Positions 15,061-23,747 of a DNA stretch of 64,000 nt are shown here, in pieces; the first letter of the stretch is position 1, and each line of letters begins with the position of its first letter. A program made the translations under genes and the position numbers. Origin of the DNA: a virus. The stretch lies in the IMG/VR virus record IMGVR_UViG_3300017992_000015, positions 85,367 through 149,366 of that record; one strand, 5' to 3'. Below the pieces are notes generated by a model. That model was not told the DNA's origin, searched no databases, and was given only the letters and a program-made list of their open reading frames with translations.

Positions 15061-16590
15061 CTAACGGTAGTAGTCGATTCGGACTGACTCTGGCTCGCAA
15101 AACATGGCGATCGTCTTGTCGTTTCGCGTGGCCGTCAGGATGTCAGACACGTCAACGAGGGTGTCGTCGTCTCCGTCCAAGTGCTTCACAACTCCATCCA
15201 CGGAGACGTCCTCGAGCTTCACGTTGGGTGGCAGCATTGGGCCGAGCTTGGCCACGATGTCGTTCACAAATAGCTTACCACTAATGCCCTGCGAATTCAC
15301 GAGGTTGGCGACCTCAGACTTGAGAGCGATCTCCAAGTGATCCGTGACGACGTCGTGCGTCTTGTACAGGCTGATGTAGACGGTGACGAAGCACGGTATC
15401 GGCGCGCGGATCAGCACGTCGGCAGCCGGCGGCCGGATATCCGGGTGGTCGATGTGTCTCTGGATCTGGTCAAGCCACGGCATCATCAGCGCCTGGCAGG
15501 TGTACTGCAGATCCTCCGGCGGGTTGGGGTCCTTGAACTTGATCTGCCCACGCTGGTAGCACGTGTAGACGGCGTCCCTGGTAGCCAGAACGGTCGTGCC
15601 GTTCCGCCCGCCTGCGTGCTCGTCGATGAGGCGTATGTCTTTGCGGATTGGGATGTGGGGCTCCTGCAGGCCTTGGCTGAGCTGCCGCAAGTTCTGGATG
15701 CGGTAGTAGCCCGGGGCGTCCGACGCGTCGATGTTGATGGCGTAGAGGTTGTCCGGCCCGATCTCCTTCGCTGTCTTCAGCAGGTGCCGCACCACAGGGT
15801 ATTTGGCCGACCTGACGTAGATGTCAATCTTCCCGCCGTGCCCGCCGTCCCTGGTCATCTCCTTGTCGTTGGCGCCGACCACGGACACATCCTCTACCGT
15901 GCTGCAGTCGTGGTTGATGCCGCGGATTAGCGATGTAATTGTCTGGCGGTTAGCGAACCCAGGCGGGGCCGCACGGGTTTTCAGCTGCTGGGCCAGGTCA
16001 GCAGTGCTCGCTGCCGACTCACCGCCCTCGAAGTCCTCGATCGCCCACGCCTCGACGAAGCCGGTCGGCGGATGCAGCGGGGCCAGCTTGGTGTTGGCGC
16101 GCAGCTTGCTGCCCGGGCCTGGGTGCATTGCGTGGACGTTGATGTCGTAGATCCAGCGGTTGTTGTCGACAGGCACCGGTTCGACCTCTGTGTGCACGTC
16201 CACTTCGAAGTGGTTGCCGCCGCTGATCCAGCGGTTGTCTTTGGAGAAGATCTGCCGGTCTGGGCGGTCGAAGACTACCAGCACGCGGCCAGAAGCGAAG
16301 CCGGCCGGGTCCCGCTGGATGCCGAAGCTGTTCAACCATCCGTCGGTGACCTCCCGGTAGGTGCGGGAGGGGTCCTCTTCGACCAGCGCCAGGCTCAGCG
16401 ATCGGCGGAACCGCTCGATCATCTCCAGATTCGCAGCATGCATAACGGCATGCATACCGGTCACCAGCTCTCCGAGCATGCCCCGGTCCAGCTCCATGTC
16501 CGGATAGCGCTCCTGGAGGAACTGTTGGGCGAATTCACGCGCTTTGTCGACGGTCTCCGGCGGGAGATCGTTCAGATGCGGGAGTTCCAT
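15061..16590 (-). CDS. Baseplate wedge protein, J-like
   Basis: A 509-residue protein. The segment REVTDGWLNSFGIQRDPAG, followed by a beta-rich GRVLVVFD region, and the C-terminal part with VTVYISLYKT, then GKLFVNDIVAKLG, match the general architecture of phage baseplate J-type wedge proteins. These form the ring of the baseplate in contractile tails. I start it at 16590 because AAGGAAG lies 4 bases before that ATG; upstream in-frame starts would overlap the previous gene. It follows two small genes, as J usually follows W/gp25-type genes. Confidence 0.75.
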   Translation of the reverse strand: MELPHLNDLPPETVDKAREFAQQFLQERYPDMELDRGMLGELVTGMHAVMHAANLEMIERFRRSLSLALVEEDPSRTYREVTDGWLNSFGIQRDPAGFASGRVLVVFDRPDRQIFSKDNRWISGGNHFEVDVHTEVEPVPVDNNRWIYDINVHAMHPGPGSKLRANTKLAPLHPPTGFVEAWAIEDFEGGESAASTADLAQQLKTRAAPPGFANRQTITSLIRGINHDCSTVEDVSVVGANDKEMTRDGGHGGKIDIYVRSAKYPVVRHLLKTAKEIGPDNLYAINIDASDAPGYYRIQNLRQLSQGLQEPHIPIRKDIRLIDEHAGGRNGTTVLATRDAVYTCYQRGQIKFKDPNPPEDLQYTCQALMMPWLDQIQRHIDHPDIRPPAADVLIRAPIPCFVTVYISLYKTHDVVTDHLEIALKSEVANLVNSQGISGKLFVNDIVAKLGPMLPPNVKLEDVSVDGVVKHLDGDDDTLVDVSDILTATRNDKTIAMFCEPESVRIDYYR

Positions 16591-16600
16591 TGTGCTTCCT

Positions 16601-17020
16601 TTATACTGCAATCGGTAAGACGATATCCATCTGGTCCACGTGACTCTCGATGGTGATGTGCAGATGCATTTGTCCTGGCATCAGCTCGATCTTGTTGAGC
16701 GTCGAGTCCTTGTAGAGCTCGTCCGGCGGATCGGTCGGCCGCTGCTCGCTCTCCAACGCGCCGCGTACCATAGCCCTGGACAGCGCGAAGCCGCCCACCA
16801 CGTCCATCTCTGACCGCATCATACCCTTTCGGAGCTGCGGCATAAAGTAGGTGCCGTACGGGATCCGACGATGCTTGTACAGCTTGGAGTCCGGGTCCTG
16901 CAGGAAAGCGATCAGCCAGCGCTGTACCAGCTTCCTGATGCCGGAGATCGGCACGCCGGTCAGTCCGGCCGCGGTCACCATGCCGTCGGGCTCGACGTGC
17001 CAGAGCTCAATGTCATACAT
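16601..17020 (-). CDS. Small baseplate protein, possibly gp25-like by position
   Basis: A 139-residue protein. It has a helix-rich start (ISGIRKLVQRWLIAFLQDP), a basic middle, and a beta-type end (MHLHITIESHVDQMDIVLPI). AGGAG lies 6 bases before the ATG. It directly precedes the J-like gene, the position of W/gp25 wedge genes in many contractile-tail phages. Sequence similarity to gp25 is not evident by eye, so this is a positional guess. Confidence 0.5.
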   Translation of the reverse strand: MYDIELWHVEPDGMVTAAGLTGVPISGIRKLVQRWLIAFLQDPDSKLYKHRRIPYGTYFMPQLRKGMMRSEMDVVGGFALSRAMVRGALESEQRPTDPPDELYKDSTLNKIELMPGQMHLHITIESHVDQMDIVLPIAV

Positions 17021-17029
17021 CCTGCACTC

Positions 17030-17449
17030 CTACGACTTGAACGTGTCATCCACGTGCTTCCAGACAGAGCCCTTGTGGACGCCATCGGCAATGCCGTGGG
17101 CCTTCTTGCGCCCGGCCAGGTGGGAGAACGGGCGGCAGGCGGTGCGGTGGCGCTCGCGGAAGGCCCGCTCCATCATACCCATGTAACAGATCTGCATGTT
17201 GGTGCCCATGACCACCCGGACATGGTCCTCGCCGCTGCCATTGTACTCAGCAGCGTAGTTTGCATTCAGTGTGCTGCGGTCGAACCCGTCCTCCAGCGAC
17301 TGGATGTCGGTCGGATCGTGCGAGCTTGCGTTGGTGGGGATCATCCACAGACGCTGCGTACCGTCCTGGGTCAGATACTTGTGCGTCTTGTCCGCAAAGC
17401 TCTGCATGTCGTCCATCAGCTGCGTGAAGTTGGTGTCGGGCGTTGCCAT
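17030..17449 (-). CDS. Unknown protein, 139 residues
   Basis: Not recognised. A helical N-terminus (TQLMDDMQSFADKTHKYL), a central polar part, and a basic His-rich C-terminus (RERHRTACRPFSHLAGRKK). AGGTG lies 5 bases before the ATG. It sits between the sigma-like gene and the wedge genes and is probably a small baseplate component. Confidence 0.55.
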   Translation of the reverse strand: MATPDTNFTQLMDDMQSFADKTHKYLTQDGTQRLWMIPTNASSHDPTDIQSLEDGFDRSTLNANYAAEYNGSGEDHVRVVMGTNMQICYMGMMERAFRERHRTACRPFSHLAGRKKAHGIADGVHKGSVWKHVDDTFKS

Positions 17450-17489
17450 GAGATCACCTGTAAGTCGTAATATTTGTCGAGTTAAGCGC

Positions 17490-18230
17490 CTAGATCATGT
17501 CTAACTCGTCACGTTTGTCGAGTTTGGCCTGGATCTGCGCCATCCGGTGGCTGACTGCCGCCGGGCTGATCTTGAGCATCCTGGCGACCTGGCTGGGCTT
17601 GTGCGGCTTGTGGCCATGCATCCCCAGCACACGCTCCATGATGTACTGGTTGGTCTCGTCGATGTCGTCGTAGACCAGCTCCAGCCACGCACTGTCGTCC
17701 TCCACCATCGGCTTGACGCTCGGATCGTACCCGCCGCCACCCTCCTCAGTCATCTGGGTGATCGTGCTGGCCGCCATCGGCCGGGTGCCGCTGCGGATGT
17801 ACTCAAGCCGCTTGACCGACAGGCCGGTGAAGTTCGCCAGCTCCTTGTCCGACGGCGGACGACCGAGGTCATCCTCGAGCTCCTTGTACGCGGCCTCCGT
17901 CTGCATCTGGTCGAGCGCCACCTGCTCCGGCATCCGTACGATCTGCCGCTGCTGCGCGGCGGTCCGGCGGAGACGCTGCAGCCGCGTCATCAGGTGCGAT
18001 GTCAGCGGGGCCTTGCTGGGGTCGTATGTGCCCATTGCCTCGATGGCCATCTTCTTGGCCTGGGATTTCAGCGTGACACTGGAGGCCGACGGACCGCCGT
18101 AGGCACGCATCGCCGAGTCGAGCACCGGGTTTACGGCCTTAAGCATGGCGCCGGTGTTGGTTTTGCTCGGGTCGGCCATCCAGTTGTTGTAGGCGTCCTG
18201 GTATTCTGGTTCGAGCAGGTTCTTTGGCAT
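17490..18230 (-). CDS. Sigma-70-like transcription factor
   Basis: A 246-residue protein with the layout of a sigma-70 family factor. Residues ~25-95 look like region 2, with YDPSKAPLTSHLMTRLQRLR resembling the YDPxKGxxFxTY segment. Residues ~105-150 look like region 3, with LEDDLGRPPSDKELANFTGL. Residues ~190-240 look like region 4, with a helix-turn-helix PSQVARMLKISPAAVSHRM. Sigma factors direct RNA polymerase to promoters. I start it at 18230, where GGAG is 7 bases upstream and the stop of the hub gene overlaps as TAATG. The gene sits inside the baseplate operon. With the phage beta-prime halves it may direct late transcription. Confidence 0.75.
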   Translation of the reverse strand: MPKNLLEPEYQDAYNNWMADPSKTNTGAMLKAVNPVLDSAMRAYGGPSASSVTLKSQAKKMAIEAMGTYDPSKAPLTSHLMTRLQRLRRTAAQQRQIVRMPEQVALDQMQTEAAYKELEDDLGRPPSDKELANFTGLSVKRLEYIRSGTRPMAASTITQMTEEGGGGYDPSVKPMVEDDSAWLELVYDDIDETNQYIMERVLGMHGHKPHKPSQVARMLKISPAAVSHRMAQIQAKLDKRDELDMI

Positions 18231-19885
18231 TATTCTTCTCCAATTTCTGGACATTCAGCGCCCAGTTCCAGATTGTAATCGCCGATGAACTTGTTGACGT
18301 ACAGCGGATGCCGCGGCACGCTGAAGTTCGGGCTGTCGAACTCGGTCTGTGTGCGGATATGCGCCAGGCGGAATGCAGAATAGCACTTCTGCTGCTGCGC
18401 CTGGAAGAAGTGGCTGGTTCGAACCACGGAACCGTACCGCGCCTCGCCCGGATCGTTGTACGCTCCCGCGGTGCCTTCCATCTTGATCGTCGTACCCGGC
18501 GCAATGTCGAACCGGACCGGCCCGGAGATGTCGCCGTAGCGGTTCTTGAGCAGCTCCGTCACGTACATGCTGTGCGCGAGGCGGTTCAGCAGCGTCTCCG
18601 TGTCCGCCTTGATGATCTTCGGATCCTGACTCGACGGTGCCGCGCCGTTGCCGGGGTGGTTGAAGGCGTTGCCGCGAGTCTTGCCGGCCCCGATCGCCTG
18701 CGAGTCGGCTGAGAAGATGCACGGGATGATGTAGTTCGTGGCCCAGGTCGGCGCCTGCCGCATGATGACAATGCCGTCCTCGCGGCCGACGTACTGTCCG
18801 CCAATCGTGAGGTTCACGTTCTCGCCCTGCTTGCCGCGGGCGTCGGAGCCCGCCCGCAATCCACGTCCGCCGAAGAGGCCGACCGAGCGGGTGGCGCGCG
18901 GCAGGTGGGCATTCATATCCTGCGTGGCCATGTCTCGTGCCAGGATCGTGTAGCCGAGACCGTACGGGTCCCAGAACTCATTCAGCCCCGGGATGAACGG
19001 GACGATCTTGGCCTTCGTCGGGTACGGGATCAGCGCGAACATGTAGTTCGGCGCCAGCGACCCGATGATCTTGTCCCAGAATGTGGTATTGGCCATCGCC
19101 ATCAGCGTGTTGCCCACTGACGACGGGGTCAGCGTCGACACGGCGATGTCGTCGGCGATGGCGAGGGCCGCCTGGTTCCCGTCCAGCCCAGCGTCGTCGA
19201 ACTCAAGTGGCCCGTCGATGATGTTGAGTGCGTCCTGTGCCTCGCCACCGTTACCGTCGTTGCCAACGTTGCCGCCCAGCGCCAGGAACTGCACCCGATT
19301 GATACGATCCTGAGCTGCCAGCTCCAGGAACCACGGCTTCAAGGCGTCTCCCCACATGTCATTGGTGAGGTTCGCGGCTGTCACCACGGCCTGCGCTGCG
19401 GTGCGGCCGTTGAAATGGCCAAGCCCGCCGCCGCCCGGGTCCAGGATGATTCTGGAGTTGAAGATGAACTGCGTCGGGTTCAATGGGTTGCTCGTCTCGC
19501 TCATGGTCGACGAGAACGAGAGGGCAGACAGCCAGTGCGTGCCCTCGATCGTCATGGCGTAGCTGCTGTACGTCTTCCGGTAGCCCACGCCCGTCACCCA
19601 GCCGCAGAAGATCAGGTACGTACCCACAGGGATGATCGCCGTCTGGTCGCCGCTGATGAACGTCACCTGGATGTAGACCTTCAGCGGGATCTGCAGCATC
19701 TCCTGGTTGTCGACGGTGTGTGTCGTTGCCGGAGGGTGGGGAGGCAAGACATAGTACCCCACAGGCAAGACGGCGGTGCAGCTGGGGATGCGGTTCATCT
19801 CATACGAACACGCAAACTGGTTCAGCTCCACGATCGTTCCGCCGATGTCCGCCCAGAGGCGGAACCGCATTGAGGCATAAGACAT
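18230..19885 (-). CDS. Probable baseplate hub protein
   Basis: A 551-residue protein. The N-terminal ~130 residues form a beta-rich domain (FRLWADIGGTIVELNQFACS, later GTYLIFCGWVTGVGY), typical of gpD/gp27-type hub proteins that sit at the tube end. The middle is polar with long loops; the end is rich in Asn, Pro and Tyr. The position after the tape measure and two small genes and before the wedge genes supports a hub role. GGGAG precedes the ATG and the start overlaps the previous stop as TAATG. Confidence 0.6.
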   Translation of the reverse strand: MSYASMRFRLWADIGGTIVELNQFACSYEMNRIPSCTAVLPVGYYVLPPHPPATTHTVDNQEMLQIPLKVYIQVTFISGDQTAIIPVGTYLIFCGWVTGVGYRKTYSSYAMTIEGTHWLSALSFSSTMSETSNPLNPTQFIFNSRIILDPGGGGLGHFNGRTAAQAVVTAANLTNDMWGDALKPWFLELAAQDRINRVQFLALGGNVGNDGNGGEAQDALNIIDGPLEFDDAGLDGNQAALAIADDIAVSTLTPSSVGNTLMAMANTTFWDKIIGSLAPNYMFALIPYPTKAKIVPFIPGLNEFWDPYGLGYTILARDMATQDMNAHLPRATRSVGLFGGRGLRAGSDARGKQGENVNLTIGGQYVGREDGIVIMRQAPTWATNYIIPCIFSADSQAIGAGKTRGNAFNHPGNGAAPSSQDPKIIKADTETLLNRLAHSMYVTELLKNRYGDISGPVRFDIAPGTTIKMEGTAGAYNDPGEARYGSVVRTSHFFQAQQQKCYSAFRLAHIRTQTEFDSPNFSVPRHPLYVNKFIGDYNLELGAECPEIGEE

Positions 19886-20376
19886 TAGCTTTTCTCCCTC
19901 AGTTCATCCATGCGGTACGCCAGCGCCAGTGTGATGCCTGCGACCTTGTACGGGAAGAAACACATCTCCTTCCAGAAGTAGTGGAACGTATCGTACGGCG
20001 ACAAACGCGGCGAACCAAACAGCTCGTCGATCTCGTCGGGCGACAGGTTCATCGCGAACACCAGGTCCTGGAGGTCTCCGAGCGTCGCCAGTCGACGAAG
20101 CTGCAGCGCTTCCCCTCGCGGCTCGTAGCTGATCCGCTTGTCCTTGTCCAAGACGAAGTATTCCAGGTCCGGACACGAGTGGTACAGCGCCATCAGCTGT
20201 GCCAGCCGGTAGTTCTTGGCAGCTCTGTCGCTGGTCGGGAACAGGATGCCGTAGACACGTGCCAACACAGGTGGCAGTGCGAGCGTACGGGACTCCTCGG
20301 GGACGTACTCCTCGTACGGACCGTCGAGCGCGGCCGCCGGTTCATTCAGCAGCAATGTACGTACGTGGTTTATCAT
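19885..20376 (-). CDS. Probable baseplate or tail protein, 163 residues
   Basis: Not firmly recognised. A helical protein with Leu/Pro-rich segments (RTLALPPVLARVYGILFP), aromatic clusters (DTFHYFWKEMCFFPYK) and an acidic loop. The ATG at 20376 overlaps the upstream stop as ATGA and lacks a strong ribosome binding site, so translation is probably coupled. It lies between the tape measure block and the hub gene. Confidence 0.6.
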   Translation of the reverse strand: MINHVRTLLLNEPAAALDGPYEEYVPEESRTLALPPVLARVYGILFPTSDRAAKNYRLAQLMALYHSCPDLEYFVLDKDKRISYEPRGEALQLRRLATLGDLQDLVFAMNLSPDEIDELFGSPRLSPYDTFHYFWKEMCFFPYKVAGITLALAYRMDELREKS

Positions 20377-20825
20377 TGCGTGATGGTCTTCAGTTTGAAT
20401 GTGAATTGCCCGATGCCGGACCGCGGGTTGTTGGCGGTGAAGTTCGCCGCGATGACGAACGCCCATGCAGCCCACCCGGCCATGTTGACCACGACGGGCG
20501 TGCCGGTCACCGAGATCGCGTACGTGTTGTAGTACTCGATGGCCTTGTTCATGCCGTGCGGTCCTGCGTTTGGGCAGTCTCCGGCCAGCGCCATCCCGTT
20601 GACGACGAAGTCACCCATCTTCTCGCCGAAGACGTAGACGTAGGTGAAGTTCCGCAGCGTCAGGAGGAACTGGAAGTTGCCCATTGTGTTGCCTGCGACT
20701 CCGGTCAGCACACAGTGCGTAGCCGGGAAGCCCGTCCAGCCGCCCAGCGAGAACTGCATCGGTGCGGCCTTCGGGTCAGACACGACGCCGGGTACGCCGA
20801 CGTATGATGGAAATATGTATGCCAT
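20373..20825 (-). CDS. Probable tail protein, 150 residues
   Basis: A beta-rich protein with repeating aromatic strands (FQFLLTLRNFTYVYVFGEKM, later WAAWAFVIAANF) and conserved-looking loops. It begins 5 bases after the tape measure stop. I use the ATG at 20825 with AGGG 7 bases upstream; the longer open frame is a shadow of the tape measure end. It may be a tube-end or baseplate hub component. Confidence 0.6.
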   Translation of the reverse strand: MAYIFPSYVGVPGVVSDPKAAPMQFSLGGWTGFPATHCVLTGVAGNTMGNFQFLLTLRNFTYVYVFGEKMGDFVVNGMALAGDCPNAGPHGMNKAIEYYNTYAISVTGTPVVVNMAGWAAWAFVIAANFTANNPRSGIGQFTFKLKTITQ

Positions 20826-20829
20826 GTTA

Positions 20830-23331
20830 TTACCCTGGGTTCGTTGCTGAATCCAAGTTTTGACCTTCAGTAGAACCTGTGTCAACGTCCTCGTTGTCGT
20901 TGACAACCGTGTTGACCTGGTTGACGACTTCAACCTGCGTGACGCCCTTACCAGCCTCGCCGCCGCCGACAGCCCCGCCGTCCTGTGAGGTATCGTCCTG
21001 CTGCGAGACAGGTTTTATAGTGGAGTCGTCACCGCCCTCGCCGGTGAAAAAGCCTTTGGCTGCAGCCTCACGATTCGCCGCTTCGCTTCGAGCGATCGCC
21101 GCGTCGCGCTCTTGCTTGTCCATCTTTGCGACTTCTTCCTTACCGAAGATCCGTTCGGCGTCCTTACGGAGGTCGGCTTGTCGCTTGTCTTCTGCACTCT
21201 GGAAACCCTCAGACTTTGCTTCCAGCTCTTCGATGCGCTTTCGCGACCGCTCCGCGCGCGACCGCGCGAACTTCAGCTCGCCGACACCTTCAGCTTCACC
21301 CTCGGCAATGGCAGCCTCGAGGCCTTCCAGCTTCTTGCGTTCGTCACGCAGCTCCATGTCGATCTTCTTCTTTTCGTCCTTGACCTTCTCCTTCGTGTCC
21401 TTCTTGGATTCCTTATCCTCGCTCTTCTCGATGTCACCGATGATCGCCTGGATCTTCTCCTGATCGACGCCGAGTCCGCCGAGCAGCTTGGCGATGATCG
21501 TCGCGGCCGACGTGTCACCGCCCTTGATCGCGTCGACGACGCGTTCGAGCGGCTGGTCTTGTCCGACCGCTGCCGTACGCGCTTCGGCTTCGGCCTTACG
21601 CTTGGCGATGGCCTGCTGCTCCTGCACTCGATCGAGGATCTGCTCGTTGTTCAGCAGCGCCGCCTCGCCGAAGCTGGAGAAGCCGAACTGCTGGGCAGTA
21701 CGAGTGGCTTCGCTCAGCGCCAGTGAGGACGCCGTCCGGGCATCACTGTCGCTGAAGCCCAACTCCTTGAGTCGTGCGGTGGCCTCTGCCTGCACTTCCT
21801 CCCGCGACTGGCCGGCACTCTCTCGGATTGCATCCGACACGACGGCACCGGCCTGCATGGCCAGTTGACCAGACAGCCCGCGCTTGCCGCCGACGGCGCT
21901 CAGGGTGTTGGCGATGTTCCGTGTCAGGGACTGCTTAATATCCACGTCCCACTGCTGGTTCCGGGCGGACTGTGCCACCTTGTCGCCGTACCGCATGAGG
22001 TTGTCCTCACGCTGGTTGCGGATGATGGCCGCCACTTTCGGGTCGACGCCGCTGTTCACGAGCATCTCGCGGAAGTCGCCCTCCTCCATGTACCGATAGT
22101 TGCCCTTCATCAGCTCTTCGTACTTCGCCTTGGCTTGGCCGGAGAGCATGCCTTCCTCGCCCATACGCATGAGCGCAGCCATCTGGTCGGCAACCGGGCT
22201 GTTGGCAGCCTGTGCTGTCAGCAGCGCGTCCTTCTGCATGAGCTGGGCCTTACTAGTACGCGACTCCATCAGCGCCTGCCCGCCGAGCTGCCCGGCGACA
22301 GCACCCATCGCCAGCGCGTGTTGCCCTGCGATGACACCAGAGCTGATGTCGCCGCCCTGTTCGAGCGACCGCTGGCCCGCCATCTGCTGCAGCCCGATCG
22401 CTTTGCCGAACGCGCCGGGGTCGTCACCGTAGCCAGCACGTGCCAGCTGCTTGAACTGCCGCACTTGCATACCGAGATCGCCGAGCTCCTCGCGGCTCGT
22501 ACCGCTCAGCGTCACCAGGTTCAGCGCCTGGAACTGCTGCGAGGTCGTCAGACCCGGACCAAACACGTCACGGATGGCGCTGATCGGCGAGGTGATCTGC
22601 TGTGCGAACTGGTTGAGTGACTGCGCGTCCTGGTTGAAGTCGCCTTCCAGCAGGTTCCCCGGGCCGAGACCCTGACGCTGCGCTTCGGCGATGATGGATC
22701 CAGTCTGCCCGATCCCGAAACCGTGTGTCGCCTGCGGTCGACGGACCTGGTTGCCTGCCGCATCGTGGAACAGGCTGCGGTACACGTTCTGGGTCAGGTT
22801 CTGCACACGCATCTGCGTGTCCATCATGCTGACACCGGTACCGGGCATGTTCGGAGCAGCCATCTGTGGGCGGAACATGCCGCCCAGCTGCTGCGCGAAC
22901 TGCATCTGACCCATGCCGGGGCCAAGGGCATCAGCCAGCCCAGGCGCCGCCATACTTGCGAACGGCAGGATCTGCCCAGCAATCTGGCCGATCTGTTGGC
23001 TCTGCTGCGCGAACCCAGGCGTACCGTGCCCGGCCAGCATCCCGCTCATGCCGAGCCCGCCGAGCAAGCCCCGCACGTCTGCCGCGGCACCGCTCGCACC
23101 GATCGTACTGGAGAGCCCCATCTGCATCCGCTGGAACTGTTGAGCTTCCAGCGTGTTCATGAAGCTCTGGTTGGGCATGAACTGGCCCATCTGCATGCCA
23201 GGCGCTAGCATGCCCGCCCCGAACTGCGCGCCCATACCGATCAGCGGATTCATACCGGGAAACAGATTCGGCGAACCGAACGGTGACATGTACGGCGGCT
23301 GAAACCCCGGTGCTTGATACCCCATGGACAT
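20830..23331 (-). CDS. Tape measure protein
   Basis: An 833-residue protein placed directly after the frameshifting chaperone genes, the standard place for a tape measure. The first ~330 residues are Gly/Met/Gln/Ala-rich and helical. The middle is a long helical stretch, and residues ~640-760 form a charged coiled coil (repeated KKD/KEK patterns). The end is acidic. Tape measure proteins set tail length at about 0.15 nm per residue, so this one would fit a tail of roughly 125 nm. Its ATG overlaps the stop of the chaperone extension frame as TAATG. Confidence 0.8.
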   Translation of the reverse strand: MSMGYQAPGFQPPYMSPFGSPNLFPGMNPLIGMGAQFGAGMLAPGMQMGQFMPNQSFMNTLEAQQFQRMQMGLSSTIGASGAAADVRGLLGGLGMSGMLAGHGTPGFAQQSQQIGQIAGQILPFASMAAPGLADALGPGMGQMQFAQQLGGMFRPQMAAPNMPGTGVSMMDTQMRVQNLTQNVYRSLFHDAAGNQVRRPQATHGFGIGQTGSIIAEAQRQGLGPGNLLEGDFNQDAQSLNQFAQQITSPISAIRDVFGPGLTTSQQFQALNLVTLSGTSREELGDLGMQVRQFKQLARAGYGDDPGAFGKAIGLQQMAGQRSLEQGGDISSGVIAGQHALAMGAVAGQLGGQALMESRTSKAQLMQKDALLTAQAANSPVADQMAALMRMGEEGMLSGQAKAKYEELMKGNYRYMEEGDFREMLVNSGVDPKVAAIIRNQREDNLMRYGDKVAQSARNQQWDVDIKQSLTRNIANTLSAVGGKRGLSGQLAMQAGAVVSDAIRESAGQSREEVQAEATARLKELGFSDSDARTASSLALSEATRTAQQFGFSSFGEAALLNNEQILDRVQEQQAIAKRKAEAEARTAAVGQDQPLERVVDAIKGGDTSAATIIAKLLGGLGVDQEKIQAIIGDIEKSEDKESKKDTKEKVKDEKKKIDMELRDERKKLEGLEAAIAEGEAEGVGELKFARSRAERSRKRIEELEAKSEGFQSAEDKRQADLRKDAERIFGKEEVAKMDKQERDAAIARSEAANREAAAKGFFTGEGGDDSTIKPVSQQDDTSQDGGAVGGGEAGKGVTQVEVVNQVNTVVNDNEDVDTGSTEGQNLDSATNPG

Positions 23332-23747
23332 TACTTAGTCCTCCAGTGCTGGATCAGGCGCTGCATCTCCGCCTGGTAAGTAGGATCGTTCGGATCGCCC
23401 CAGGTTTCGATGTAGCGGTCACGCATTTCCTTCAACGTCTCCTTTACGTCCTCGGGTCCAACTTTAAGCCAGGGCGCGAGCTTACGACACAGCCGGGACC
23501 GCAGCATCTCTGCTGAGTCCCAGTGCATCTCGAGCGTATCCCTATGCGTCAGGTAACTCAGTACGGCCAGGTTGAACTGGAACTTGTGCTCCGCCAACTT
23601 GGCTGACACCTGTCTTCCAACGTAATCGATGACTACTCTAAGCTTCCGCCACCACCAGGGATCTCGTAGATCGGCCTGTCGGAAATCGATCATGCCTTCA
23701 CAGGCCGCCTGAATCATCAAACAGGCTACGCGATCCCGGAGAAAAAA
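23331..23747 (-). CDS. Tail assembly chaperone extension frame (T part of G-T fusion)
   Basis: The frame is -1 to the upstream chaperone gene and is open from the slippery site (23741-23747) to its stop, with no stop between. Read through the shift, the junction is DFF then LRDRVACLMIQAACEG. The ~130-residue extension is charged and helical with Trp clusters (LRDPWWWRKLRVV). No convincing independent start exists; the first candidate start codon is TTG at 23720. In lambda and many other tailed phages the G-T fusion recruits tail tube protein to the tape measure. It ends on the tape measure start. Confidence 0.75.
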   Translation of the reverse strand, partial: FFLRDRVACLMIQAACEGMIDFRQADLRDPWWWRKLRVVIDYVGRQVSAKLAEHKFQFNLAVLSYLTHRDTLEMHWDSAEMLRSRLCRKLAPWLKVGPEDVKETLKEMRDRYIETWGDPNDPTYQAEMQRLIQHWRTK

